In this document: positions 51,523 to 59,649 of the stretch, piece by piece | Layout: each line of letters starts with the position of its first letter | Numbering within the stretch: the stretch's first letter is position 1 | NCBI GenBank assembly: GCA_021769295.1 | Contig: JAETTD010000013.1 | Span: 1-62,389 of the forward strand | DNA length: 62,389 nt | Direction: 5' to 3' | Source: Bacillota bacterium | GTDB taxonomy: Bacteria > Bacillota > Clostridia > Peptostreptococcales > Anaerovoracaceae | Made by a program: the position numbers and the translations under genes | The notes under the pieces: generated by a model | Seen by the model: only the letters and a program-made list of their open reading frames with translations | What the model was told of the DNA's origin: nothing | Databases searched by the model: none

Positions 51523-52176
51523 ATGAAAAAAATTTTTGAAGTTCTTAAAAACGTATCCATATTTGACAACATACCGCCTGACTCCTTAGGCGATGCTTTG
51601 GATTTGCTTAAAGCCCGAAAAGCTTTATATAAAAAAGGCTCTCCGGTGTTTCTGGAAGGATCTCCGGCAGATTTTGTCGGACTGGTTCTTTCAGGTAAGA
51701 TTCATATCATAAAAGAAGATTACTACGGAAACCGCAATATAGTTGCGGAGGTATGCCAAGGGGAGCTGTTCGGAGAAGTCTTTGCCTGCGCCGGAATTGC
51801 TGCCATACCCGTAAGCGTTTTGGCGGCAGATGACTCAGAAGTTCTGCTCATGGATTTTAAGAGCATGTTCATGCAGCCGGCTGACAAAACCTGTGACACT
51901 CTGCTGTCCAACCTGCTGAAAATAGTGGCAAACAAGACCTTACAGCTCAATCAGAAAATCGATATTCTTTCTAAACGAACCACGAGAGAAAAAATCCTTG
52001 CTTATCTGTCAATGCAGATCAAGGCCTGCGGTAGCCCGGAATTTATCATACCCTTTAACCGACAGGAGCTGGCTGATTTCTTATGCGTAGAGCGCAGTGC
52101 CATGTCGGCCGAGCTTGGCAGAATGAAGCGGTACGGACTTATAGATTTTAAGAAAAACAAATTTCGCATGTTGTAA
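51523..52176 (+). CDS. Crp/Fnr-family transcriptional regulator
   Basis: A 217-aa regulator. Residues about 10-120 are a cyclic-nucleotide-binding-type beta barrel (GSPVFLEGSPADFVGLVLSGKIHI, CQGELFGEVFAC). Residues about 145-215 are the Crp winged HTH (FNRQELADFLCVERSAMSAELGRM). No Fnr-type N-terminal cysteine cluster is seen. The start was set at ATG 51523 behind AGAGGATTTT. It is divergent from the ferredoxin-domain gene, which it probably controls. Confidence 0.9.
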   Translation: MKKIFEVLKNVSIFDNIPPDSLGDALDLLKARKALYKKGSPVFLEGSPADFVGLVLSGKIHIIKEDYYGNRNIVAEVCQGELFGEVFACAGIAAIPVSVLAADDSEVLLMDFKSMFMQPADKTCDTLLSNLLKIVANKTLQLNQKIDILSKRTTREKILAYLSMQIKACGSPEFIIPFNRQELADFLCVERSAMSAELGRMKRYGLIDFKKNKFRML

Positions 52177-52199
52177 ACTTCCTCGCTTTATGGTATAAA
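52171..52199 (+). promoter_or_regulatory. Promoter of tRNA-Arg
   Basis: TTGTAA (52171-52176), 17-bp spacer, TATAAA (52194-52199). The -35 box coincides with the end of the Crp/Fnr gene. Confidence 0.6.
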
Positions 52200-52218
52200 A
52201 ATAAGGTAGCTTATACTT

Positions 52219-52294
52219 GCGCCAGTAGCTCAGGGGATAGAGTAGCACACTCCGAATGTGAAGGCCGCGGGTTCGATTCCCGCCTGGCGCACCA
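52219..52294 (+). tRNA. tRNA-Arg (anticodon CCG)
   Basis: A 76-base cloverleaf with encoded CCA. The acceptor stem pairs GCGCCAG with CTGGCGC. The D-arm is GCTC-loop-GAGT. The anticodon arm is CACA-CTCCGAA-TGTG with anticodon CCG (reads CGG). The T-arm is CGGGTTCGATTCCCG. A strong terminator follows at 52300-52350. Confidence 0.95.
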
Positions 52295-52299
52295 ATATC

Positions 52300-52350
52300 A
52301 AAACCGCTGTAAATGGCTTGTTTTAGCCATTTGCGGCGGTTTTGTTTTTT
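52300..52350 (+). terminator. Terminator of tRNA-Arg
   Basis: AAAACCGC plus AAATGGCT pair with AGCCATTT plus GCGGTTTT through a continuous stem with a 6-base loop, then a T-run. Confidence 0.9.
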
Positions 52351-52509
52351 CTGCAAATTTACATCATTATTAAAAAAGGTGATAAAAAGTGATATTGAGT
52401 GTTGCACCCTTTAATAAATTTCTTGAAATTGGGGGTTTTCACACTGCCAACTTTTCAGTCGGCCGAAATGATCCGAAATAGCGCCGACGCAACCGTCTGA
52501 ATTGTAAAT

Positions 52510-52730
52510 TGCCGCAAATTCAATAAAATCGGCCATTTGCGGCAATTTTGCTACTCAATTTCCCACCAAAATGCCGTAAACTAAGAAAAATTTCAAATTT
52601 ACGGCAGTTTTACCCTTCCCACGGCTTATAAAATGCCGCATTTAAAAGAAATTGCAAATTTTACGGCAATTTGAGTCTTATCACCACTGTCAAAATGCCG
52701 GAATTCAAAGAAAATTCAAGGTTCACGGCA
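52510..52730. repeat. Array of four 35-bp inverted-repeat units at exact 62-bp spacing
   Basis: Units start at 52510, 52572, 52634 and 52696, each exactly 35 bp. All begin TGCCG and end CGGCA, with A-rich then T-rich inner flanks, so each can fold as a hairpin. Several are extended by AAAA before and TTTT after. The 27-bp linkers differ in sequence but not in length. An equivalent four-unit array is at 59364-59584. The rest of 52351-52824 has no credible gene. Confidence 0.85.
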
Positions 52731-52787
52731 GTCTCGCTGATATCCGCCAGCCTGTGTAAAGATTTGATCAGCCATTGTGCATTTTAA

Positions 52788-52813
52788 ATGTTTTCCTGAT
52801 CTCAGGAAAACAT
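52788..52813. repeat. 26-bp inverted repeat beside the dinD remnant
   Basis: ATGTTTTCCTGA (52788-52799) and TCAGGAAAACAT (52802-52813) are perfect complements with a 2-base centre. It lies 12 bp beyond the stop of the truncated DinD-like gene. It could be an operator or hairpin. No T-tract is present. Confidence 0.8.
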
Positions 52814-52824
52814 AAAGCGATATC

Positions 52825-53001
52825 TTAACCACTGTTTTTACAGGCAATCATTGCGCGTTTTATTACCTTATGAAAATTTTCCCATTTCGTATAGCCTAAA
52901 ACGACAGCTAAATCTCTGGCACACCAAAATTCAGAACTGTTTGTACGTACTTTTTTAATATCTTCAAAGCATTTATATTCTTTTGCAATAAGGTCGCTCA
53001 T
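52825..53001 (-). pseudogene. Truncated DinD-like (BRO-N domain) gene remnant
   Basis: Only about 58 codons remain. The peptide LIAKEYKCFEDIKKV, FWCARDLAVVLGYTKWENFHKVI and a final ACKNSG matches the N-terminus of DNA-damage-inducible protein D, which is normally about 270-300 aa. It ends abruptly at TAA where the family continues. Frames downstream carry no recognisable remainder. The likely start is ATG 53001. Such genes often travel with mobile elements. Whether the short product is made is unknown. Confidence 0.65.
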
Positions 53002-53354
53002 AATACCAGCCCCCAACAATCCTGAATTTATATACTGGTAGTATATCATAGAAATTTAAAGAAAAAAAGACACCGAAATGAAATCAAAAGAAGTATTATA
53101 AATGGCAGCAATCAGCAAAGGTGCTATATCGCCGGAGAATGCTGACTATAACCAGGCAGTAAGGCGCATTTGTGAAATGATGAGGCGGGCAGCTTTTTTT
53201 GCATGTCCGCCTCGGTTCATGCGGCGCAAGTGCAAAATCCACGTAACACGTTTATGTAAATTCTTGCAATAATGTTATCGGCAGGCCGGATACCAGCTGT
53301 CAGTAATCAGAGATATGTCTAATACTTCCAACACCCCTGCCAACTTGGGTTGAT
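53002..53354. other. Gene-poor stretch, no supported gene
   Basis: It contains a hairpin at 53182-53213 (GAGGCGGGCA with TGTCCGCCTC) and a 56-codon open frame at 53102-53272 without a ribosome site or recognisable homology. Together with its flanks it looks like decayed accessory DNA. Confidence 0.5.
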
Positions 53355-53526
53355 GTTGGCTGTTTTCCAAGATGCCAGCGATTTGGCCTACAGTTTTGCC
53401 GTTTTTTGTAGGCCAAATTCAGCATGGAGCTCTCAAAAAGCCAACGAAGCCGGAAAAAGTCTTGAAATTTTACATTTATTGTAATATTTGTTGGCTGTTT
53501 TAATAACGGCTGCTCAAAAAGCCAAC
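53355..53526. repeat. 172-bp interspersed element, copy 1
   Basis: It is bounded by GTTGGCT (53355) and AGCCAAC (ending 53526), with internal AGCCAAC at 53439 and GTTGGCT at 53490. Near its left end is a hairpin of 12-bp perfect arms (ATTTGGCCTACA and its complement, 53381-53418) with a 14-base loop. A second copy of identical length and hairpin offset is at 62076-62247. Confidence 0.8.
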
Positions 53527-53573
53527 GCAGGCGTGAACCATACCATTTTATTCGCCTTTTCCCAAATCCGCCC

Positions 53574-54506
53574 CTACAAAATTGCGTCGCATACTTTCAT
53601 GTACTTTTCGTCTCTTTCCTTAATGGCCATGTCGGCCTTGTCCCCCGGATAATCATAAATTCCGGCGCCGGCTTTAACGCCCAGACGCCCTTCATCAACC
53701 AAAGTTCTGAATATTGGCGAGCCTTCCTTGCTGTCATCCAAATCCGCAAATAAGTATTCGGAAATATTCCTGAACGTATCAATGCCACCCATGTCTGCAA
53801 TTTCAAAAGGTCCCAGACAGGCATATCGCAGGCCCAGACCATACTTCATTACGTTATCTGCATCTTCGAAGCTTACAACATCATCTTCCACAAGGTGGAG
53901 CAATTCCCTCAGGACGGTAAACTGCACTCTGTTTGCGCAGAATCCTGGCACGTCCTTCTTGGCACGGATAGGCTTTTTTCCAAGAGCCTTGGCAAGTTCA
54001 TAAACCGCCTGTGCGTTAGCGTCATCCGTCTTATCGCCGTTGATAACTTCAATAAGAGGGATGATATGGGGAGGATTGAACCAATGCATGCCTACGAACC
54101 TTTCCGGGCATTTTACGGCTTCCGCAATGGCAGTAATGCTGAGCCCCGAAGTATTTGTGGTCAGCAACACATCTTCACCTACAATCCGGGAAAGGTTAGC
54201 CCAGAAGTCGTGCTTGATTTCAAGCTTTTCCACTACGGATTCCGTGACAAAATCCGTATCCTTTGCATCGTTTATATCAACCGTAAAACAGATTTTTTCG
54301 GTAACTTCTTCTGAATGCTCCGGCGTCGATTTTCCGCTCTTAATCAGTGCCTCCTGATTTAAAGCGAGCAGCTTTTTACCGTGCTCAATGCTCGCTTCCG
54401 AAATATCGTACACGGTTACATCGTATAATTTGTCTGCAAATGCCTGCGCAATGGACATGCCCATCGTTCCGGAACCTGCGACAAACACCTTCTTTATATC
54501 TCTCAT
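53574..54506 (-). CDS. 3-hydroxyacyl-CoA dehydrogenase family protein
   Basis: A 310-aa NAD-dependent dehydrogenase. The Rossmann motif VFVAGSGTMGMSIAQAFAD is at the N-terminus. LTTNTSGLSITAIA and the catalytic His region GMHWFNPPHIIPLIEVI lie near 110-155. The C-domain has KKDVPGFCANRVQF and GLRYACLGPFEIADMGGID. It is the size of HbdA, but the FNPPH motif also fits related enzymes such as carnitine or gulonate dehydrogenase. It is the last gene of an operon with a DUF819 transporter and a D-amino-acid-type deacylase, so the substrate may not be a CoA ester. Confidence 0.85.
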   Translation of the reverse strand: MRDIKKVFVAGSGTMGMSIAQAFADKLYDVTVYDISEASIEHGKKLLALNQEALIKSGKSTPEHSEEVTEKICFTVDINDAKDTDFVTESVVEKLEIKHDFWANLSRIVGEDVLLTTNTSGLSITAIAEAVKCPERFVGMHWFNPPHIIPLIEVINGDKTDDANAQAVYELAKALGKKPIRAKKDVPGFCANRVQFTVLRELLHLVEDDVVSFEDADNVMKYGLGLRYACLGPFEIADMGGIDTFRNISEYLFADLDDSKEGSPIFRTLVDEGRLGVKAGAGIYDYPGDKADMAIKERDEKYMKVCDAIL

Positions 54507-54523
54507 AGTTCTTCTCCTGCTAA

Positions 54524-54551
54524 GAAAGAGGGCCGTGAAGAACCCTCTTTC
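54524..54551 (-). terminator. Intra-operon hairpin (possible attenuator)
   Basis: GAAAGAGGG (54524-54532) and CCCTCTTTC (54543-54551) form a 9-bp stem with a 10-base loop in the gap between the DUF819 gene and the dehydrogenase gene. The T-tract is weak, so read-through is likely. Confidence 0.5.
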
Positions 54552-54579
54552 GAAGTCTTAGTTTTGCAATATTTCACAT

Positions 54580-55797
54580 CTACAGTATGGATGTCATGCC
54601 AATCATATTGGCGAAGAAAATGCCGCAGTAGCTGCCGATTACATAGCCCCAAAGTCCTACCAATAGCGCCGGAACTACCATCTTATTCCAACCCAGCGAA
54701 ATAGCCATGGGAGCTGCGGTTGTCGGACCGCCTACAGTAGCCTGATTTGCAATGGCAACGTCTTCCCATGAGCACTTCAATATCTTGGCGCCCACGAAGG
54801 TAACTGCCATGTTTATCAATGAAATCAGCTGGTGGAAAATCAAAGCCCAGATACCGGTCTGAATAATCGTTCCCAAATCTCCGGAAATACCTATCGTTGA
54901 GAACCATGCCAAAATGCCGATGTTGCCCAGTTCCATAGCGCCGTTGATTTTACTCATCTGTTTCTTAAAGATTGTAGCGATTGCCACAGTGATTATAGAT
55001 AAAATCAAGTACGGACTGCCGAACAGCTGCTTAATCAATTCAGGCGGGTTGAAGCTTAATACCCAGTTGGCAATGGTCTGCGAAACGCCGACGATTACGA
55101 ATGTAAGGGCTAAACAGATAGCGATATCTTTTAAGCTTACCTCCTTGCCGCCCCAGAAGCCGGCAGAAAGGGTTTTGCCTTCTTTCTTCAGTGCTTCCAA
55201 GTCCACTGAAGCTTCCATTTCATCAATGTGCGGATGCGGAAGCTGTTTGCGCATCCATTTGCTGTTGCCGATAAGGCGGGTTTCCAGTATAAGCAATGCC
55301 ACTGACATGTTGCCGACAACGGAGGTTGCCGCAAATACGTCATTGGGTACTCCGAAAATACTCTGCATGGCTACCATATTTACGGTGCCGCCAATCTGCC
55401 CGCCTGCATATAACGTCACTAAGTAATCGGAATTTTCCACGCCGCCGAATACGAGATGCATTACGAAACAGCCGATGATTGTACCGATTGCCGCTACATG
55501 GAACAGAACGAATACTTTTCCTGAGTTCTGGAAAATTTCCTTAATATCTGCTTTAAACAGCAGCAAAGGAATGGAACAAATCAAAACTACACTCCCCAGA
55601 TTCGAGAACACCGGCGATGCATGTGGGATTAGTCCGATGTTTGCCAAGATGAAACCACCCATGATAACCAACATTGTGCTGGAGAGTGTTGCGGCCCATC
55701 TGAAGCGTTGTTCTAAAACAATTGCGATTGCAACTAAGCCTAATACGACTGCCCATAGCAATATGGTCTGGTCAGGCCCGATGATAGGATTACTCAT
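54580..55797 (-). CDS. DUF819 family membrane transporter-like protein
   Basis: A 405-aa integral membrane protein with about ten to twelve helices. Two glycine-rich segments typical of DUF819 (YjcL-like) are seen: AGGQIGGTVNMVAMQSIFG near 128 and ATVGGPTTAAPMAISLGW near 355. A central hydrophilic loop (about 180-220) is rich in Asp, Glu and Lys. The family is a predicted secondary transporter with no proven substrate. Its start overlaps the deacylase stop (ATGA), so it probably imports or exports the deacylase substrate or product. Confidence 0.85.
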   Translation of the reverse strand: MSNPIIGPDQTILLWAVVLGLVAIAIVLEQRFRWAATLSSTMLVIMGGFILANIGLIPHASPVFSNLGSVVLICSIPLLLFKADIKEIFQNSGKVFVLFHVAAIGTIIGCFVMHLVFGGVENSDYLVTLYAGGQIGGTVNMVAMQSIFGVPNDVFAATSVVGNMSVALLILETRLIGNSKWMRKQLPHPHIDEMEASVDLEALKKEGKTLSAGFWGGKEVSLKDIAICLALTFVIVGVSQTIANWVLSFNPPELIKQLFGSPYLILSIITVAIATIFKKQMSKINGAMELGNIGILAWFSTIGISGDLGTIIQTGIWALIFHQLISLINMAVTFVGAKILKCSWEDVAIANQATVGGPTTAAPMAISLGWNKMVVPALLVGLWGYVIGSYCGIFFANMIGMTSIL

Positions 55798-57398
55798 GAT
55801 TCCTCCTCCTTCTTCAAATGAGTTAATAGTCTGCCCGGATAAACTCCGGTCACAGTTTTATCTTTATAGACTATCTGTCCATTAACGATAACGTATTCAA
55901 GGCCTTCCGCCACCCGGTTTGATTCGTTATAGTCTGCCATATCTTTAAGATTTTCATAATCGAAGATTACAAGGTCTGCATCCATTCCGTCTGCAATCAG
56001 GCCTTTTCCCTTGAGCATAAACCTTTCCGCCGGAAGCGAAGTCATCTTTCTGATGATTTCTTCAAGGGACATTATTCCTTTTTCTTTATGGAAGTAGCAT
56101 ATGGCGTGTATACATGTGCCCCATGCTCTCGGATGTCCCTTTTCCTCCATGGCCTTACAGATACCGTCGCTTCCCACAACGGTGTTAGGATCTGCTATAA
56201 TCCTGCATAAATCCTCTTCACCTATGCTGAAATAGATTCCCGTTCCTCCGCCTTTGTTGGCAATAACAAGGTCGAAATATGTGTCAAAGGGATCTTTATC
56301 AAGCCTCTTTGCAATGTCCGAAACAAACATTCCCTCATATTCGGGTGTTTCAGGTAATACAGATGCAAATACGCCTTCCCAGCCGCCGCAGTTGATGTAG
56401 TAGTTGTCGAAGCCTGAGTTTTCATCGGTCATTTCTTCTCTTATCTTCGCTCTGGCCGCCGGCTCTTTGAGAATCTCGCAAACCTTACTGATTCCGCCCG
56501 CAAAGTATTGAGGTGGAATCAGCACGTTGAAATGGGTCATGGAAGCTTCATACGGATACTGGTCCAGCGTTACCTTCTGCCCGTTTTCAATGGCTTGGGC
56601 GACAAGCCTCAAAGTTTCTTTGCTCTTTCCCCAGTTGGTCTTGCCATAGGCTTTGTGATGAGAAAGCTGCACCCTTACCCCAGCTTCTCTGCCTATCCTC
56701 AATGCTTCTTCCACAGCTTCGACAAGGCCTACGGATTCATTTCTCAAATGGGATGCATATATTCCGTCATAGGGCGCTAACACCTTTGCCATTTCTATCA
56801 GCTCTTCGGTATCCGTAAAATCTCCCGGCGGATATATGAGGCCCGTGCTCATTCCCATTGCTCCTTCTTCCATGGCTTCCTTCAGAAGTTCTTTCATCTC
56901 GGTCATTTCTTCTTCTGTAGGCTTTCTCGCATCCATACCCATTACCGCTATCCTTATTGCGCTGTGTCCGGCAAAAAGCGCCGTATTGCAGGCAAGCGGC
57001 AAGGTTTGCAGATGTTCTTTATATGTTTTGAAATCGTACCAGTTCTCCATATCCTCCGGGAACCCCGGTGTAATAACCGAAAGCAATTCCTTTAGCTGTG
57101 GCAGCGTTTTGGGATTAACGGGGAAAAACGTTGAGCCGCACTGACCGCATATCTCCGTGGTCACTCCCTGACCGATTTTGCAAAGGTTTCCGAAATCAGT
57201 TCCGTATACTCCGTCTCCATGAGAATGAACATCGATAAATCCGGGCGCTATGTATTTCCCTTCGGCGTTTATAACCACGTCTGCATCTTCGTCTGTCATG
57301 TTTAATTTGATTTTGCCTTTTTCAATGCCAACGTTGCCCTTATATGCAGGAGCGCCGCTTCCGTCGACGACCATGGCATTTTTGATTAAAAGCTCCAT
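55794..57398 (-). CDS. N-acyl-D-amino-acid deacylase (D-aminoacylase) family amidohydrolase
   Basis: A 534-aa amidohydrolase-superfamily enzyme. The N-terminal small beta domain (LLIKNAMVVDGSGAPAYKG) leads to DVHSHGDGV. Metal-site residues expected for D-aminoacylases are visible: Cys in TEICGQCGS near 85, His in YASHLRNES near 215 and His in QLSHHKAYG near 245. The family hydrolyses N-acyl-D-amino acids or related amides. It is the first gene of the operon with DUF819 and the dehydrogenase, divergent from a LysR regulator. The start is ATG behind GGAGGCGGAGCTGACAA. Confidence 0.9.
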   Translation of the reverse strand: MELLIKNAMVVDGSGAPAYKGNVGIEKGKIKLNMTDEDADVVINAEGKYIAPGFIDVHSHGDGVYGTDFGNLCKIGQGVTTEICGQCGSTFFPVNPKTLPQLKELLSVITPGFPEDMENWYDFKTYKEHLQTLPLACNTALFAGHSAIRIAVMGMDARKPTEEEMTEMKELLKEAMEEGAMGMSTGLIYPPGDFTDTEELIEMAKVLAPYDGIYASHLRNESVGLVEAVEEALRIGREAGVRVQLSHHKAYGKTNWGKSKETLRLVAQAIENGQKVTLDQYPYEASMTHFNVLIPPQYFAGGISKVCEILKEPAARAKIREEMTDENSGFDNYYINCGGWEGVFASVLPETPEYEGMFVSDIAKRLDKDPFDTYFDLVIANKGGGTGIYFSIGEEDLCRIIADPNTVVGSDGICKAMEEKGHPRAWGTCIHAICYFHKEKGIMSLEEIIRKMTSLPAERFMLKGKGLIADGMDADLVIFDYENLKDMADYNESNRVAEGLEYVIVNGQIVYKDKTVTGVYPGRLLTHLKKEEES

Positions 57399-57671
57399 TT
57401 GTCAGCTCCGCCTCCTATTTGTCAAAATTTATTGTTCTTCGTAATTTTCTTCAGTTTAACTCAACATTTTTACAATGCCAAATTCATAAATACGATTATC
57501 GCTATCGAAAATAGATATAGCCTCCTGCTGTAGGGCATAAACGTTGTAATTTCAATGTTTATCAGCAATACATACACTGTTGCGGCAGCCATTTACAATT
57601 GAAAAAGAGGCCTTGCTTTTTTATAATAAAAGCATAAATACACATGAAAGAAACAACGAAAGGAGTAAATC

Positions 57672-58577
57672 ATGAACATCCAGGCTCTACATTATTTTAT
57701 CCAGGTAGCCGATTCCAAGAGTTATTCCGTTGCGGCAAAAAAGATTTATGTCGCCCAGTCATCTCTGAGCACTACGATAAAAAGGATAGAAGAAGAACTT
57801 GCCATTAAACTTTTCAATTATGACGGCAAAAGTCTTCACCTTACGGCTGAAGGCGAGCGTCTGTACGAACTTGCAAAAGATTTTCTCGGTTCTTATGAGA
57901 TGTTTTTTGAATCCGCAAAGAAGATTACCGATGATGTCTTTGGTACGATAAATCTTTTGCTGCCCATACTGGTAAGCGATATGTTTTTCGCAGAACCCAT
58001 TGCAGCTTTCCAGCGCAAATATCCAAACGTAAAGATTAACATAACCAACAGAGCAGGCTATCATACCCAGAGCCTCATTTCCGTCAATGAATTCGACTTA
58101 GGTGCAACCATTAAGCCTATCATTCATAATATTTTTGAATGCATAGACATAGTTAAGTCACCTATGGTCCTCGCCGTTCATAAGAATCACCCTCTTGCAG
58201 AGCGCAGCCAAGTTTCCTATGAAGAACTGGTTTATGAAAAATTTCTTTCCTATGAGGAAGATTCAGTCCTGTACCTAAACTTTATAAGCAAAACCAAGCA
58301 GGCAGGGTATGCCCCCATGGTAACGCTGAAGGCTGCGGAAACGCCGTTTCTGCTGTCCGTAATAGAACAGGGCGAAGGCTCTTTGGTCTTGCCTGAATGC
58401 GTCGTGAATTACAGAAATTATAAAAACATCAGAACAATTCCCATAAAAGGCGAAGAGGAAGGCTACCAGCTTGTCCTTATTCATGCCAAGGACAAGTACC
58501 TTTCCACCGCAAGTCAGGCATTTTGGGATTTTATAAAAGATTGGTACAGAAAGGAGGATGAAAATCATAATGTATAA
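57672..58577 (+). CDS. LysR-family transcriptional regulator
   Basis: A 301-aa regulator. Residues 1-60 are the winged HTH (NIQALHYFIQVADSKSYSVAAKKIYVAQSSLSTTIKRIEEEL). Residues about 90-295 are the periplasmic-binding-protein-like effector domain (INLLLPILVSDMFF, LVLPECVVNYRNYKNI). It is transcribed divergently from the deacylase operon across 273 bp, the classic arrangement for LysR control of its neighbour. The start is ATG behind AAAGGAGTAAATC. Confidence 0.93.
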   Translation: MNIQALHYFIQVADSKSYSVAAKKIYVAQSSLSTTIKRIEEELAIKLFNYDGKSLHLTAEGERLYELAKDFLGSYEMFFESAKKITDDVFGTINLLLPILVSDMFFAEPIAAFQRKYPNVKINITNRAGYHTQSLISVNEFDLGATIKPIIHNIFECIDIVKSPMVLAVHKNHPLAERSQVSYEELVYEKFLSYEEDSVLYLNFISKTKQAGYAPMVTLKAAETPFLLSVIEQGEGSLVLPECVVNYRNYKNIRTIPIKGEEEGYQLVLIHAKDKYLSTASQAFWDFIKDWYRKEDENHNV

Positions 58578-59322
58578 AAAATTTCTTGCATTGTTGCTGG
58601 CTCTTGCAGCGGCGGTATCTCCTGCGGCGGCTCTTGCTGAACCTTCAGAAATTCCTATGACGGAATATATCCTTGAGGAAGACAATATGTTTGTGGATTT
58701 ACCCGACGGCTGGTATTTCAACACTCCGGAGCAAATCGACAAGGATTTTCTTGAGGTGACGGAAAACAAAGAGCGAAAGCTTGAAAAATTTCTGAGGGAA
58801 TCAGGCATCGCATATAATCTGGTTTCCAAAGACCTAAAGGAAGAAATCAACGTTATCATGGTGAGCACAAGTCAGACGAAAACCATGTTTAATTTCAACC
58901 TATTGGACAAGGAAGTTCTCGAAAACCGGGCTCAGGTTCTAATAGATCAGGGAACGCAAGAAGATGACTCCGGAAAGACAACTTATACTTCCTACGAAGT
59001 AAGGACAATCGGCGATTGCACATTTACAATCCTCAGCGGCAATATGGAGCGCAAAGAGGGAAAGGCTGATTTTATCCAATATACAACTGCCGTAAACGGC
59101 TACGGAATTACTTTTTCATATAGGGCTTATGAAGGCGCAGACCTTGAATACGGCCGTAACCTCATGGGAAACATCGTCAGCTCGCTGGACATCAAGGTCA
59201 TAGAACAAGCCGATGTGAAAACCCAGTTTATAAAGCAGGTGATTCCATATGCATTGTTGGTCGTCGGTGTGGTCGGATTTACAGTGTTTATGTTTATCAG
59301 GCAGTTGAGGAAGAACAAATAG
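58570..59322 (+). CDS. Exported protein with C-terminal membrane anchor, unknown function
   Basis: A 250-aa protein I do not recognise. It has a signal peptide (FLALLLALAAAVSPAAALAE), an extracytoplasmic region (about 25-215) with a predicted mixed fold, and a C-terminal membrane helix (IPYALLVVGVVGFTVFMF) ending RQLRKNK. The start was set at ATG 58570, twelve bases after AAAGGAGG; an ATG four codons earlier abuts the ribosome site. It overlaps the LysR stop by eight bases and is probably co-expressed with it. The overall layout is that of a type I single-pass wall-facing protein. Confidence 0.7.
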   Translation: MYKKFLALLLALAAAVSPAAALAEPSEIPMTEYILEEDNMFVDLPDGWYFNTPEQIDKDFLEVTENKERKLEKFLRESGIAYNLVSKDLKEEINVIMVSTSQTKTMFNFNLLDKEVLENRAQVLIDQGTQEDDSGKTTYTSYEVRTIGDCTFTILSGNMERKEGKADFIQYTTAVNGYGITFSYRAYEGADLEYGRNLMGNIVSSLDIKVIEQADVKTQFIKQVIPYALLVVGVVGFTVFMFIRQLRKNK

Positions 59323-59363
59323 CCGGGGTGGGTTTGGACGAGAACCTTAGGCGGCCACCGGAC

Positions 59364-59584
59364 TGCCGCAAATTCCGAAAATTCATTCAGTTACGGCATT
59401 TTTTCGTCCATGAGGGCAGCCAAAATGCCGTAAATCTTAAGATTTTCTTGAATCACGGCATTTTTAGGGCTTTAAGAGGGATGAAACTGCCGAAAAAACA
59501 CAAAATTCTCTTAGGCACGGCATTCCGACGCCCTAAATAGCCTTCAAACTGCCGTAAAGTCCAAAAATTTCTCTATCTGCGGCA
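59364..59584. repeat. Second array of four 35-bp inverted-repeat units at exact 62-bp spacing
   Basis: Units start at 59364, 59426, 59488 and 59550; each is exactly 35 bp, begins TGCCG and ends CGGCA. Linkers are all 27 bp, T-rich at the left and ending AAAA or AAAC, but otherwise unrelated. The array fills the gap between the membrane-anchored protein gene and the promoter of the MBL gene. Confidence 0.85.
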
Positions 59585-59590
59585 TTCCAT

Positions 59591-59619
59591 AAGACACAAG
59601 ACAAATCCTGTGGTATACT
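59591..59619 (+). promoter_or_regulatory. Probable promoter of the MBL hydrolase gene
   Basis: AAGACA (59591-59596), 17-bp spacer, TATACT (59614-59619). The -35 is weak. Confidence 0.45.
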
Positions 59620-59649
59620 TAAAGGGCAAAACAGCAAGGAGGTATACCC

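Noticed and set aside
53102-53272. 56-codon open frame in the gene-poor zone
   Set aside because: No ribosome binding site, no recognisable family, and a hairpin inside it; kept only as a note.
52219-53573. Attachment-site duplication of the tRNA-Arg 3' end
   Set aside because: No second copy of the T-arm/acceptor sequence was seen up to the dehydrogenase gene.
52510-59584. CRISPR array interpretation of the two 62-bp arrays
   Set aside because: Repeat length and spacer length look CRISPR-like, but the repeat interiors differ strongly between units, only the ends are conserved, arrays have four units, and no cas gene is present.
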